Assembly: GCA_964438995.1 (NCBI GenBank)
Contig: CAYTMQ010000010.1
Location: forward strand, 1 to 64,000
Origin: JABMMZ01 sp964438995
Lineage (GTDB): Bacteria; Bacteroidota; Bacteroidia; NS11-12g; UBA955
Direction: 5' to 3'
DNA: 64,000 nucleotides
Shown piece after piece: positions 8,405-17,418 of this stretch. Within the stretch, counting starts at the first letter, position 1; each line of letters starts with the position of its first letter. The notes below the pieces were generated by a model, which searched no databases, had not been told where the DNA came from, and was given only the letters and a program-made list of their open reading frames with translations. The position numbers were made by a program, and so were the translations under genes.

Positions 8405-9340
8405 CTATCTACCAAACACATCGTAAAATTCTTCTGCATACTTCTCGTGTTTCAACATGTTTTTGATATTTGTTTTTTCAATATCTGTAAGAAAAGGTTT
8501 GATGTCTATGTATACTGGCATATACCAATCCAAATCATCAAAGTAATTTCTCAATGATCGCTTTTTAAAGGAGTATCCATGCTTAGCATAAATGGAATTT
8601 CTAAGAATAATCAAATCGCCTTTGGTCAATTCTCTTAATTCAGACTCTGAAAGTATTACTTTACTTGGATTATAATCAAATATTTTCTGTGTGCTTGATA
8701 ACATACCGTTATCTAAATACTCTTCATCTTCGTCATCGTATGCTTTAATAGATTTTGTTTTAGATTGATCTCTGTAAGTATACTCTAATACTTGGTCAGG
8801 GTTGTATGTAAAAAACTTCTTTTTAACTTCAAAAGTTCTGAAGGATGTTTTAATTTTATTATAGGCGCTCCAAGTACCCTTCATTACCGAATCTCCTTTA
8901 GTAATACTAAATAAAAAAACACCATCATATTGATTGTCTCCCGGTTCTTTTACTTCAAAAGAGAACAGATTCTCTTTTTTCTTTTTTGTCCCAACAAATG
9001 GTCTTCTCAATCCTGCCACTACACTGTGTCCAAATACCTCATCTCCTGCAAAACTATCTATAGAAATATTGATTTTATTTGTTTCATCATCTTCCATATT
9101 TTCTTGGTAATCATCTCCCAAAATATTTAAATCTGGCTCAAAATCACCTACCCAATATCCATATAAGTCATCCTGATTCATGACCACTCTAGCACTTGTA
9201 AAAAGAATTGGTTCTTGCAAATACAAAGAGCTTACAGTTTCTGTGTCTTCCTTGCTTACAGTTTTTGATGGATTCTTAACAGCATTTGTACATGATGATA
9301 TCGCAACCAAAAGAGCAAATAATTGATGATGGAATTTCAT
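8405..9340 (-). CDS. YARHG-domain lipoprotein
   Basis: The N-terminus MKFHHQLFALLVAISSCTNA is a lipoprotein signal with Cys17 as the likely lipidated residue. The body (about 40-215) is acidic and rich in Asp and Glu, with a beta-rich pattern (DDLYGYWVGDFEPD, VMKGTWSAYNKI). Residues 240-305 form a YARHG domain: LTKGDLIILRNSIYAKHGY, then a predicted helix ending DIEKTNIKNML. YARHG is an extracellular domain of unknown function, often found in lipoproteins. A -7-like TATGTTTG (9353-9360) lies 12 nt before the start, but no -33 element is visible. Confidence 0.8.
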   Translation of the reverse strand: MKFHHQLFALLVAISSCTNAVKNPSKTVSKEDTETVSSLYLQEPILFTSARVVMNQDDLYGYWVGDFEPDLNILGDDYQENMEDDETNKINISIDSFAGDEVFGHSVVAGLRRPFVGTKKKKENLFSFEVKEPGDNQYDGVFLFSITKGDSVMKGTWSAYNKIKTSFRTFEVKKKFFTYNPDQVLEYTYRDQSKTKSIKAYDDEDEEYLDNGMLSSTQKIFDYNPSKVILSESELRELTKGDLIILRNSIYAKHGYSFKKRSLRNYFDDLDWYMPVYIDIKPFLTDIEKTNIKNMLKHEKYAEEFYDVFGR

Positions 9341-9472
9341 AATTTAATCACACAAACATACTAATTTTAAAAATATTTTTAATTGGTTTATATGGGTTTC
9401 ACCTAATTACTCCCCATTTTTTTTGTTAATTTCAAAAATGTTGATACATTGCATCTGCATTAAGCAAATTAG

Positions 9473-10186
9473 ATGTATAAAATACTTGATTATATCCCAA
9501 TCCTTACATCTTTACTGGCTTTGTACTTTAGCTATGAAGTGCTGAAAATTTATCTGACTTACAAAAACAAATTTGTTCTATGGTGGACCATAGGTTTGTT
9601 TGTTTTTGCTCTTGGAACGATGTCTGAGGGTATTAATGCAGTGTTTGGGTGGAATGTTGCCAATTTTAGATTTTGGTTTATCTGCGGAGCTCTTTTGGGT
9701 GGTTTTCCGCTAGCTCAAGGGTCTGTCTATCTCCTCATGTCTGAAAAGTTTGGAGATATCAGCTCTGTCGTTGCCATTCTTTACATCATCATCGCCTCCT
9801 TTTTTGTGATTTCCTCTCCCATTGTTTTGCCTACCGATTTTAATGGTAAGTTGAGTGGTGAGCTACTTGAATGGCAATGGACCCGCAACTTCTCCCCTTT
9901 CTTAAATATTTACGCGTTTATATTTCTCTTTGGTGGGGCAGCGTATTCGGCTAATCAATACTTCAGTCTCATTAACAAAGAAGCTAAATTTATTGCTTGC
10001 CTTTACATTTCTTTTGGCGCATTATTGCCTGGTATTGGCGGTTTCTACATGAGAATAGGCTACAACTACGCGCTTTATGTCGCAGAGTTTATAGCCATAT
10101 TGCTCATCTACAAAGGTTTTAGAATTTTTGTCAGCGATATCAAATCAGATATTGATATGCCTCCAAAATTAGATCAATCAGCCTGA
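9473..10186 (+). CDS. Hypothetical seven-helix membrane protein
   Basis: I do not recognise this family. The 237 residues contain about seven hydrophobic segments (for example IPILTSLLALYFSYEVL, VLWWTIGLFVFALGTMSEGI, SSVVAILYIIIASFFVI and the C-terminal LYVAEFIAILLIYKGF) with short loops. Features such as WTIGLFVFALGTMSEGIN and FPLAQGSVYLLM suggest a conserved polytopic protein rather than chance. Its 3' end overlaps the convergent PspC gene by 13 bp. It has no functional partner nearby and no clear promoter consensus upstream. Confidence 0.7.
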   Translation: MYKILDYIPILTSLLALYFSYEVLKIYLTYKNKFVLWWTIGLFVFALGTMSEGINAVFGWNVANFRFWFICGALLGGFPLAQGSVYLLMSEKFGDISSVVAILYIIIASFFVISSPIVLPTDFNGKLSGELLEWQWTRNFSPFLNIYAFIFLFGGAAYSANQYFSLINKEAKFIACLYISFGALLPGIGGFYMRIGYNYALYVAEFIAILLIYKGFRIFVSDIKSDIDMPPKLDQSA

Positions 10187-11703
10187 AATACTCCTTTTTC
10201 ATTGAGTTTAAATTGTTTGTTGTAAATAGAATTATCATTAATATCCAACTCATCTCTTTCTATCTCTCTTCTGTTTGTATCTTCAAATAGTCCATCACAG
10301 CTTCTGTCAATTATAAATTTCTGATCTAACGGCACCGCTATAACAATTTTTACTTTTTGATTTCTCCATAAGTGTGGCTCTCCTATTGTAAAATAATCAT
10401 CTAAAATTATCGTGCTATCGCTCATATCAAAATGGTATTTGATGCGTTGTGCCGTTTCAAATGAATTACTTTTTGTATCTCCACATGCACGTTTGATGAC
10501 ACTCATTTCTACCTGATTGCCATAAGCTCTCGTTATTTGTAATTCCACATTTCTACCAATCTTATCATCTAAAAATTCTTTTAAATCATCTTCGCTTTGA
10601 AAATGGCTGTAGTTAACACCGTTAGAGCGGAATTCAAACTCCATATCTCTATCTGTGTTTCTTGTCTTGATGATCAAAGTCTTATTCTTAACCAATGTCA
10701 ATGTATCATTATCACTTAATGATGTTGTATTAGAAAATTGTGAACCAATGTTATACGTGCTATATGCCAACATACAAAAACCTATAAACCAGAACACACT
10801 CAAAGTAATACCAATACCTTTGTTCATTGGCTTGGTTTTAAATAAAAATTGAATGATTTTAAATGTCAGACTCGCCAATGGAATCAAAACAAATAATACA
10901 GCACCAATCAGAATAATGAATGCCTGTGTCTCGGTCAAAAACATATAACTACTTAAAACTGGCAAAAACCAAGAGATAACGCCAATCGAAGTAAACAATC
11001 CAAATGCTGTAGGAATAATTATTGATAGTATAAAAACAAACAATACTATTCCACCTATTTTAACCATCACCTCTATTACCTTCTCAAATCCGGTTTTTAC
11101 ACCTGGTTTGTATCTGTCATAAGCGTCTTTTATGTCTTTTTCTATGGTTTTTCCCAAGTTGTTAAAATCTACTGGTTCTCCCATCATTTCTAGCTTCTCT
11201 GATGGTGTTAGGGCCTTCGGAACAACTATCATTAAAAACAAATACAACAAAAATCCTGTGCCGAAAACAAAGAATGATATCGCAAACAAAATTCTTACTA
11301 TCATTGGGTCTAAATCAAAGTAAGCTGCTATTCCACTACAAACTCCACCAATCATTTTATCATCTTCATTGCGATACAAGCGTCTGTATTTTCTTCTGTT
11401 CTGAGCTTGTTCTCTGGCTGTTTCAGCTTGCTTCTTTGATTCTTCTTGCTCTTCTTGTGCGAATTGTTCTGGTTGACCAATCTGTTGAATGATGTCTTCA
11501 ACATCTTTGTTCAATATAGCCTGTGAGCCATTCTTTAATTTATAATCAAACAGCTCGGCAATGCGATTTTCAATATCCGTCATTACTTCTGCATTCTGAA
11601 CCTTAGAATGCATACTATCCAGATATTGTCTCAACTTATCGTAAGCAATCTCATCGATGTTGAATATAAATCCATTGATGTTGGCGCTAATTATTTTATT
11701 CAT
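10174..11703 (-). CDS. PspC-domain membrane protein
   Basis: Envelope-stress-associated protein. Residues 1-80 form a cytoplasmic N-terminal domain (NGFIFNIDEIAYDKLRQYLD) common to Bacteroidota PspC proteins, followed by a Glu/Gln-rich helical linker at about 82-100. The PspC domain at 105-165 has the diagnostic GGVCSGIAAYFDLDPMIVRILF and a hydrophobic segment. Several more membrane segments lie at 215-330. The C-terminal 150 residues look like a periplasmic beta-rich region. It is encoded 12 bp after padR on the same strand, which is the usual PadR-PspC arrangement in this phylum. PspC proteins sense membrane damage in the phage-shock response; the exact role here is inferred. Confidence 0.87.
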   Translation of the reverse strand: MNKIISANINGFIFNIDEIAYDKLRQYLDSMHSKVQNAEVMTDIENRIAELFDYKLKNGSQAILNKDVEDIIQQIGQPEQFAQEEQEESKKQAETAREQAQNRRKYRRLYRNEDDKMIGGVCSGIAAYFDLDPMIVRILFAISFFVFGTGFLLYLFLMIVVPKALTPSEKLEMMGEPVDFNNLGKTIEKDIKDAYDRYKPGVKTGFEKVIEVMVKIGGIVLFVFILSIIIPTAFGLFTSIGVISWFLPVLSSYMFLTETQAFIILIGAVLFVLIPLASLTFKIIQFLFKTKPMNKGIGITLSVFWFIGFCMLAYSTYNIGSQFSNTTSLSDNDTLTLVKNKTLIIKTRNTDRDMEFEFRSNGVNYSHFQSEDDLKEFLDDKIGRNVELQITRAYGNQVEMSVIKRACGDTKSNSFETAQRIKYHFDMSDSTIILDDYFTIGEPHLWRNQKVKIVIAVPLDQKFIIDRSCDGLFEDTNRREIERDELDINDNSIYNKQFKLNEKGVFQAD

Positions 11704-11715
11704 ATTATGTGGTGT

Positions 11716-12039
11716 TTATGGTCTTATTTGTTTTACTGCAGAACTCAGCTCATCCCAAGTTTCTGATAATTCTTTAATAAAGTCTTTTCCTTCTTTTGTT
11801 AGTGAATAATACTTGCGTGGTGGTCCCGATTTGCTCTCCTCCCACTTGTAATTCAATAAACCTGAATTTTTTAATCTGGTTAACAATGGATACAATGTGC
11901 CTTCAACCACTATCAATCTTGCCCTTTTCATCTCTTCAATGATATCTGAAGCATAGCATTCCTGCTTATCTATGATACATAGAATACAGTATTCTAATAT
12001 GCCTTTTCGCATCTGCGACCGTGTATTCTCCAAATCCAT
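11716..12039 (-). CDS. PadR-family transcriptional regulator
   Basis: A 107-aa winged-helix repressor. I take the ATG at 12039 (MDLENTRSQMRKGILEYCIL), which is where PadR proteins of this group begin; an ATG at 12075 would add a hydrophobic stretch that overlaps the promoter and operator. The winged helix includes YASDIIEEM, VVEGTLYPLLTRLKNSGLL and the wing WEESKSGPPRKYYSLT; a short C-terminal dimerisation helix follows. It probably represses its own operon with the downstream PspC gene: a perfect inverted repeat sits over the -33 region. Leader length would be near zero. Confidence 0.88.
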   Translation of the reverse strand: MDLENTRSQMRKGILEYCILCIIDKQECYASDIIEEMKRARLIVVEGTLYPLLTRLKNSGLLNYKWEESKSGPPRKYYSLTKEGKDFIKELSETWDELSSAVKQIRP

Positions 12040-12043
12040 GGTG

Positions 12044-12075
12044 CAAATATATAGTAAAATTATAGTACTATGCAA
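12044..12075 (-). promoter_or_regulatory. Promoter of the padR-pspC operon
   Basis: On the minus strand, TTG (12075-12073), a 21-nt spacer and TATATTTG (12051-12044). Only 4 nt (CACC) separate the -7 element from the ATG at 12039, so the mRNA would be leaderless or nearly so. Confidence 0.45.
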
Positions 12076-12085
12076 TACATAGTAC
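12065..12085. promoter_or_regulatory. Perfect inverted repeat, likely PadR operator
   Basis: GTACTATG-CAATA-CATAGTAC: two perfect 8-bp arms around a 5-bp spacer. It overlaps the -33 box of padR-pspC, a position suited to autorepression by a dimeric PadR protein. Confidence 0.6.
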
Positions 12086-12200
12086 CTTATTGGATGAAAT
12101 TATTGTCAGAATCGATGAATTAATTTGAATAATCTGGGTTAATACATGGCTTTCTATTGCCTTAATTGATTAATAATCATTAATATAATGAGATATAAAA

Positions 12201-12350
12201 ATGAAAATAATAAACGAAATACAAAATTACTTCGCCGTCTCAATATGTAAGGCACAGCAAAATGATACTATGTGCGTTTGTAAAAAGAAATATGTGATCA
12301 ATCCACAATTACATGGAACATCTAATTATTTTATTGAAATGCTTCAATAA
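12201..12350 (+). CDS. Possible small protein of 49 residues
   Basis: An ATG-initiated frame of 49 codons ending TAA in the 332-bp gap between padR and the BNR gene. The peptide starts MKIINEIQNYFAVSICKAQQ and has three Cys (SICKAQQ and MCVCKKKY), which is unusual for random AT-rich sequence. There is no clear promoter or known family. The rest of this gap (12086-12200 and 12351-12371) holds nothing I recognise. Confidence 0.25.
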   Translation: MKIINEIQNYFAVSICKAQQNDTMCVCKKKYVINPQLHGTSNYFIEMLQ

Positions 12351-12371
12351 GATAAATGATTGTTAAATATT

Positions 12372-15300
12372 CTATCTCTTCCACTCAGGCATTCTTCCTG
12401 GTGTGTAAGGAAATTTATTCTTATCTAATTCACTATCTATTTGCTTAGACAAATTATCAATCTCTTTTACTTTACTATACACCTTTTCGAAGTCGAGCAT
12501 GGCTTTATCTAGTTTTTCTTTATATGTGCTTGTTGGCATCTCTGTTGTTGCCCAAAGATTTCCAACGATACCTTCTACCACGCCATACAAACCTGGCAAA
12601 GTTTCGAATTCCCTTGAAGCCAAAGTACCATCTCCATGCATCATCAAATTGTATTCTTTGATGGCCTTTTCTAAATTAGCAATGTTGGTTAATATGCTTT
12701 GTTGTGTAATTTGATTTTGTCCTTGTTTGATGTAGTTAAGTTTGTTCTTAATTTCATTGCAATAGGCATCAACACTTGAAATGGTTCTTCTAAACTCTGC
12801 CAAATCCTCATTGAACTTCTTGTCAATTTCGATAGTATAAATAGGATTCAATTTGAATCTCACTGCTGCAGCTAAATCTGTTATGACATAATTGTTAACC
12901 AGCTTCAACTCTACAGAATATTCTCCAGGAAGAGCCATTTGACCTTGGTCCTCTCCTTCATAAGGATTGTTAGGGTCAGGAGTATAAAAAGTTATCGGAC
13001 TGCTGCGTTCGATTCTACCATTCCATACAAATCTATGAAAACCCTTCTCGGCGCCGTGTTTGTATTGTCTTACTACATTGCCTTCTGCATCTTTAATGAT
13101 GGCTAATATGTATGTTTCTGCTTCGTTGTCCTCTAATCTTAAACTGTCTATGCTTGGATAATAATCGTTGACTTGCTTTTCTTCTTTTGCTTTTCTTTTA
13201 TTCTTGATGGTTTTGTATTCATCTCTTACATTATAAGATATTGTAGCCCCAATAGCAGGATTATCAGCTACAAAGAAACTCTCTCCTTGAAACGATTTTC
13301 CTTTGTGTCCCAATGGCGTCGATTGTATATACATGATGCCATCCTTAACAGGATAAATCACCGCTGGTTTTGAAGTCAAACTTTCAGAAACTGCATCAAA
13401 ATGTTGCAATGGTGTGTAATCATCTAACACGTAAAACCCTCTTCCAAAAGTTGCCAGCACTAAATCATTCTCTCTATCTTGTATGGCTATTTCTTTAACA
13501 CAAATGGTTGGCAAATCGCCTAACTTATTGAAAGAACTACCACCATTTCTGCTTGCAAATACACCAAACTCAGTTCCTGCAAAAATTAGATTTTTGTTCT
13601 TATGATCCTCGGCAATACATTGCAATGAACCTCTTTCTGGTAAATCCGTTTTAACCACCATCCAAGTTTTACCTTTGTCAACCGACTTGACTAAATACGG
13701 CTTAAAGTCTCCATTTCTATGGTTGTTTACAACTGCATAAAACACATTGGCGTCGTGTTTTGAAGCATACACATTTTGAATCAAAGATTGATTTGGAACT
13801 CCAGCAATACTCTCAGTTTTGCTCCAATTTAAACCTCCATCGGTTGTAACGTGTATCAAACCATCATCGGTTCCAACAATTAAAATATCTTTGTTGAGTG
13901 GTGATTCTGCTAATGCAGTAATGTTGCCATAAATGCTGGTTGATTGGTTTTTAGCAACCGCATCAACACTCCATACTTTTCCCATAACAGGCAATGTATT
14001 TCTATCCAAGCCTCTTGATAAATCTCCGCTAATCACTTCCCAAGTATTGCCCATATCATTGCTCTTAAACACTTTTTGGGCAGCAAAATACAAGGTCTTA
14101 TGATCAAAATTACTTAAAACAATTGGCGCATCCCAATTGAATCTATACGCCGATTCACCAGGTTTTTCTTGAGGTTTGATGTCGAGTGCCTGACCAGTTT
14201 TTCTGTTGTATCTAACCAAGCCTCCGTATTGCCACTGAGAATAAACAATGTCAGGATTTTTTGTATCTACCACAGTCTTAAAACCATCTCCTCCAACGGT
14301 TACAAACCAATCGTAGTTGTGAATACCGCTGGCACTAATGGTTCTAGATGGACCACCAAGTGTGTTGTTGTCTTGGGTCCCTCCATAAATATTGTAAAAT
14401 GGAAATGCATTGTCAACAGTTACTCTATAAAACTGAGTAATCGATAAATTTTGTTTGAAATGCCAAGTGCTAGCAGCATCCCAACTTTCATATAATCCAC
14501 CATCACAACCCATTAAAAAATGAGAGCCATTGGTGTTATCAACCCATATCACGTGATTATCGACGTGCTTATTTTTCTCTCCAATCCCTTTAAATGTTTT
14601 ACCTCCATCTTCACTTACCATTGCCCAAGTATTCATTGAATATACTTTGTTTGGATTAATAGGATCAGCAAAAATTTCATTGTAATAATTTCCTGCTGTC
14701 GAGTGAGTAGATTGCTTAGTCCAACTTGCACCCCTATCAGTTGATTTATAAAATCCGCCTTCTCCATTTGCTTCTATAATCGCATAAACAATGTCTGTAT
14801 TCGCAGCTGGAATAGCCAATCCAATTCTGCCAATATCTCCTTTAGGTAAACCGTTCTCAAGCTTGGTCCATGTAATACCGTAATCATTGCTTTTATATAT
14901 CGCTGATTCTGGTCCACCACCTACATACGTCCATTCATGACGTCTTCTTTGATGAGCAGTAGCATAAATAATGTTTGGATGTTTTTTGTCAATATGAACT
15001 TCATTAAATCCTGTGTTTTCACTTACATTTAATACTTTAGTCCAATTGGCGCCACCATCAGTGGTTTTATAAATACCTCTATCACCACCTGGGCTCCAAA
15101 GTGGTCCATAAGCCGCAACATATACAACCTGACTGTTGTTAGGATCTACTGCCACCATTCCGATGTGTTCGCTGTTCTTTAAACCCATATTTTTCCAGGT
15201 TTTACCACCATCTTCGGTTTTGTAAATACCATCGCCATAGCCTACGCTTCTTTGGTTGTTGTTCTCTCCAGTTCCTACCCACAACACATTGCTGTTATTA

Positions 15301-15632
15301 GGATCCATAGTGATACACCCTATAGAATAAGAACCTTGTTTTTCAAATATTGGCTTAAAAGAAGTGCCTGCATTATCCGTCTTCCAAACGCCACCGCTAC
15401 CTGCAACAATATACCATTGAGATTTGTTGTCAGGATTGACGCATAAATCTACTACCCTTCCCGATGTTACAGCAGGACCAATACTCCTAAACTTCAATCC
15501 AGATGCTACATCTGTAAAATTCTGTTCTATTGGAGATTTAGTGGTAGTTGCAGCAGTTGGCTTACTGCTCTTTTGAGCCAATAAACTGCTTGAGAATAAA
15601 ATAATACTGAAAAGTAAAGTATGTTTGACCAT
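12372..15632 (-). CDS. Large secreted BNR/VPS10-type beta-propeller protein
   Basis: The signal peptide MVKHTLLFSIILFSSSLLAQ leads into a 1086-aa secreted protein. Residues 40-720 carry at least eight Asp-box (BNR) motifs, including TEDGGKTWKN, TTDGGANWTK, SNDYGITWTK, STDRGASWTK, SEDGGKTFKG, SNDMGNTWEV, TTDGGLNWSK and SVDKGKTWMV, so it should fold as one or two large beta-propellers of the sortilin/VPS10 or xyloglucanase type. The opening FRSIGPAVTSGRVVDL is typical of the family commonly named glycosyl hydrolase in Bacteroidota. The C-terminal 350 residues are non-propeller, with a FN3-like part and a helical end. I see no T9SS sorting domain. Its substrate is unknown; a sialidase function should not be assumed from the Asp boxes alone. 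Confidence 0.85.
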   Translation of the reverse strand: MVKHTLLFSIILFSSSLLAQKSSKPTAATTTKSPIEQNFTDVASGLKFRSIGPAVTSGRVVDLCVNPDNKSQWYIVAGSGGVWKTDNAGTSFKPIFEKQGSYSIGCITMDPNNSNVLWVGTGENNNQRSVGYGDGIYKTEDGGKTWKNMGLKNSEHIGMVAVDPNNSQVVYVAAYGPLWSPGGDRGIYKTTDGGANWTKVLNVSENTGFNEVHIDKKHPNIIYATAHQRRRHEWTYVGGGPESAIYKSNDYGITWTKLENGLPKGDIGRIGLAIPAANTDIVYAIIEANGEGGFYKSTDRGASWTKQSTHSTAGNYYNEIFADPINPNKVYSMNTWAMVSEDGGKTFKGIGEKNKHVDNHVIWVDNTNGSHFLMGCDGGLYESWDAASTWHFKQNLSITQFYRVTVDNAFPFYNIYGGTQDNNTLGGPSRTISASGIHNYDWFVTVGGDGFKTVVDTKNPDIVYSQWQYGGLVRYNRKTGQALDIKPQEKPGESAYRFNWDAPIVLSNFDHKTLYFAAQKVFKSNDMGNTWEVISGDLSRGLDRNTLPVMGKVWSVDAVAKNQSTSIYGNITALAESPLNKDILIVGTDDGLIHVTTDGGLNWSKTESIAGVPNQSLIQNVYASKHDANVFYAVVNNHRNGDFKPYLVKSVDKGKTWMVVKTDLPERGSLQCIAEDHKNKNLIFAGTEFGVFASRNGGSSFNKLGDLPTICVKEIAIQDRENDLVLATFGRGFYVLDDYTPLQHFDAVSESLTSKPAVIYPVKDGIMYIQSTPLGHKGKSFQGESFFVADNPAIGATISYNVRDEYKTIKNKRKAKEEKQVNDYYPSIDSLRLEDNEAETYILAIIKDAEGNVVRQYKHGAEKGFHRFVWNGRIERSSPITFYTPDPNNPYEGEDQGQMALPGEYSVELKLVNNYVITDLAAAVRFKLNPIYTIEIDKKFNEDLAEFRRTISSVDAYCNEIKNKLNYIKQGQNQITQQSILTNIANLEKAIKEYNLMMHGDGTLASREFETLPGLYGVVEGIVGNLWATTEMPTSTYKEKLDKAMLDFEKVYSKVKEIDNLSKQIDSELDKNKFPYTPGRMPEWKR

Positions 15633-15708
15633 GGTTTAAACATCCAAATTAAAACCATTATTTCGGTATTATCAAAACTGTTAATACCCTTTTGTCGAAT
15701 GTTTTCTA

Positions 15709-16863
15709 TTAATTCTGGTTTTTCGACAAACAATTCGAATCTTCATCAGTGAGTTGTTTGTAAACTTCCTCATACATTGGAAGTATTTTATCGATATGAA
15801 ACTCTTGTGCCCGTTTTAAGGCATTGGTTTTAAACTGTAATAAGACATCTTCGTTTTGTAGTATGGTTAAAGCGTTTTTAGCCATGTCATCAACATCTCC
15901 TACATTGCTCATAAAACCAGTCACTCCATGAACATTCACCTCTGGTATACCACCCGAATTTGAGGAAATCACTGGTACTTCACATGCCATAGCTTCTAAA
16001 GCCGCCAATCCAAAACTTTCTGTCTCTGAAGTCAGTAAGAACAAATCGCACACAGACAGTATTTCCTCTATCTGTTCTTGCTTGCCTAAGAAAGTAATTC
16101 TATCACTAACGCCCATTTCTCTTGCCATTAATTCGATGTTCATTCTTTCTGGACCATCTCCTATTAACAACAATTTTGAAGGAACTTTATCGGCTATTTT
16201 GGCAAATACTTTTACGACATCCTCTACCCTTTTCACTTTTCTAAAGTTGGATGTATGTACCAAAATTTTTTCATCGTTCGGTGCTATCGCCTTCTTAAAG
16301 TGTTCCTTTTTTTGCTTTGTAAACCTTGAAAAATCTATGAAGTTTGGAACCACAAAAATCTCTCTTTGAATGTGGAAATTCTTAAATGTATCTTGCTTCA
16401 AACTTTCTGAAACTGCAGTTACAGCATCAGAATGGTTGATAGAATAGGACACCACTGGCTCGTATGTAGGATCTTTACCAACCAAAGTTATATCTGTACC
16501 ATGCAAAGTGGTTACAATTGGAATAGAGATACCTTGTTCCTCTAAAATATTTTTTGCCATCAATGCAGCTGATGCATGTGGTATGGCATAGTGCACATGA
16601 AGAATGTTGAGTTTATGCTGTTTTACTATATCAACTATTTTACTTGCCAATATCGTTTCATAAGGCACGTATTCAAATAAAGGATATTTATAAATGGATA
16701 CCTCGTGAAAGAACACATGTGGATTAAAGAAATCCAGTCTTGCTGGCTGACTATAGCTAATAAAGTGTACGTTGTATCCCTTTGCTGCTAATGCTTTACC
16801 TAATTCTGTTGCTACAACTCCACTACCTCCAAAAGTCGGATAACATACTATGCCTATATTCAT
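15709..16863 (-). CDS. bshA: N-acetyl-alpha-D-glucosaminyl L-malate synthase
   Basis: GT4-fold glycosyltransferase that joins UDP-GlcNAc and L-malate in the first step of bacillithiol synthesis. The N-terminus MNIGIVCYPTFGGSGVVATE and the stretches HVHYAIPHASAA, TTLHGTDITLVGKDP and VSESLKQDTF are hallmarks of BshA. The C-terminal nucleotide-binding half has ETESFGLAALEAMACEVPV with the E-x7-E motif. The length of 384 aa is standard. Bacillithiol is known in Firmicutes and also in several Bacteroidota. bshB and bshC are not in this window. A -7-like TATTTTTG (16875-16882) lies 11 nt upstream of the start. Confidence 0.9.
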   Translation of the reverse strand: MNIGIVCYPTFGGSGVVATELGKALAAKGYNVHFISYSQPARLDFFNPHVFFHEVSIYKYPLFEYVPYETILASKIVDIVKQHKLNILHVHYAIPHASAALMAKNILEEQGISIPIVTTLHGTDITLVGKDPTYEPVVSYSINHSDAVTAVSESLKQDTFKNFHIQREIFVVPNFIDFSRFTKQKKEHFKKAIAPNDEKILVHTSNFRKVKRVEDVVKVFAKIADKVPSKLLLIGDGPERMNIELMAREMGVSDRITFLGKQEQIEEILSVCDLFLLTSETESFGLAALEAMACEVPVISSNSGGIPEVNVHGVTGFMSNVGDVDDMAKNALTILQNEDVLLQFKTNALKRAQEFHIDKILPMYEEVYKQLTDEDSNCLSKNQN

Positions 16864-16910
16864 TTTATAATGTACAAAAATAGGAAAGTTTTGTTTCGTT
16901 AATTATCATT

Positions 16911-17327
16911 TTACTTTATTAAAGTATTTAGAAAGCTGTCCAAGGTATTTAATGGCTGAGGCAATATAGTGTTTCCTGTCTCCCAATGAAAAGATTTGAA
17001 TGATTTTCCATTTTTTTTCAAATTAATAAACGATGTCATATTGCCAAATTTATCCAAATTAATTTTCGACAATGTATCAGCATTTACAAGACTTTTCAAG
17101 TATGTCTGTTGTGTTGAACTAATACTTTTTATCAGACTAGAATCCTTGTTCAAAGAACCAAATTTATACAACTCACCTTTACTCTCAATTCTATAACTGA
17201 TGGTTTCTCCTGTGAAACCTCCTCCACTTCCAAACTCAACAACAATTGGCGCTTCAGAATTTTCAATTTTCTTTGTTTTACATGATACTAATACTAGAAA
17301 ACATGCCACAAAATGAATGATCTTCAT
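16911..17327 (-). CDS. Small hypothetical lipoprotein
   Basis: I start this at the ATG at 17327 because it gives MKIIHFVACFLVLVSCKTKK, a lipoprotein signal with a lipobox Cys at position 16; an in-frame ATG at 17405 would put 26 charged residues in front. The mature part (about 120 aa) begins with EAPIVVEFGSGGGFTGETIS and contains a YKFGSLNKDSSLIKS segment. It resembles small FlgO/YbbJ-unrelated Bacteroidota lipoproteins with a GGGFTG motif, but I cannot name a family. It lies 47 bp downstream of bshA's position on the same strand (upstream in transcription order) and shares a divergent region with the LiaF operon. Confidence 0.7.
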   Translation of the reverse strand: MKIIHFVACFLVLVSCKTKKIENSEAPIVVEFGSGGGFTGETISYRIESKGELYKFGSLNKDSSLIKSISSTQQTYLKSLVNADTLSKINLDKFGNMTSFINLKKNGKSFKSFHWETGNTILPQPLNTLDSFLNTLIK

Positions 17328-17332
17328 AACAA

Positions 17333-17340
17333 CAAATGTA
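17333..17340 (-). promoter_or_regulatory. Possible -7 element (TACATTTG) of the small lipoprotein gene
   Basis: Matches TAnnTTTG on the minus strand and lies 5 nt before the ATG at 17327. No -33 TTG is visible. It belongs to a recurring group of -7 elements very close to start codons. Confidence 0.3.
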
Positions 17341-17342
17341 CA

Positions 17343-17418
17343 CTTAATTTCGGTTTTGCGCCACTTACCGACTTTTTTTGTCGACTTACCTATTTTTGAC
17401 GACATCTACCTACTTTTG
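17343..17418 (+). repeat. Helically phased direct repeats before the LiaF-LytTR operon
   Basis: Units CTTACCGACTTTTTTTG (17364-17380), CTTACCTATTTTTG (17385-17398) and TCTACCTACTTTTG (17405-17418), plus a degenerate CTTAATTTCGGTTTTG (17343). The shared TA(C)C core recurs at 17345, 17366, 17387 and 17407, that is every 20-21 bp or two helical turns. The last unit ends in the -33 TTG. Direct repeats of this phasing are what LytTR-domain regulators typically bind, and the operon encodes one. Confidence 0.6.
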
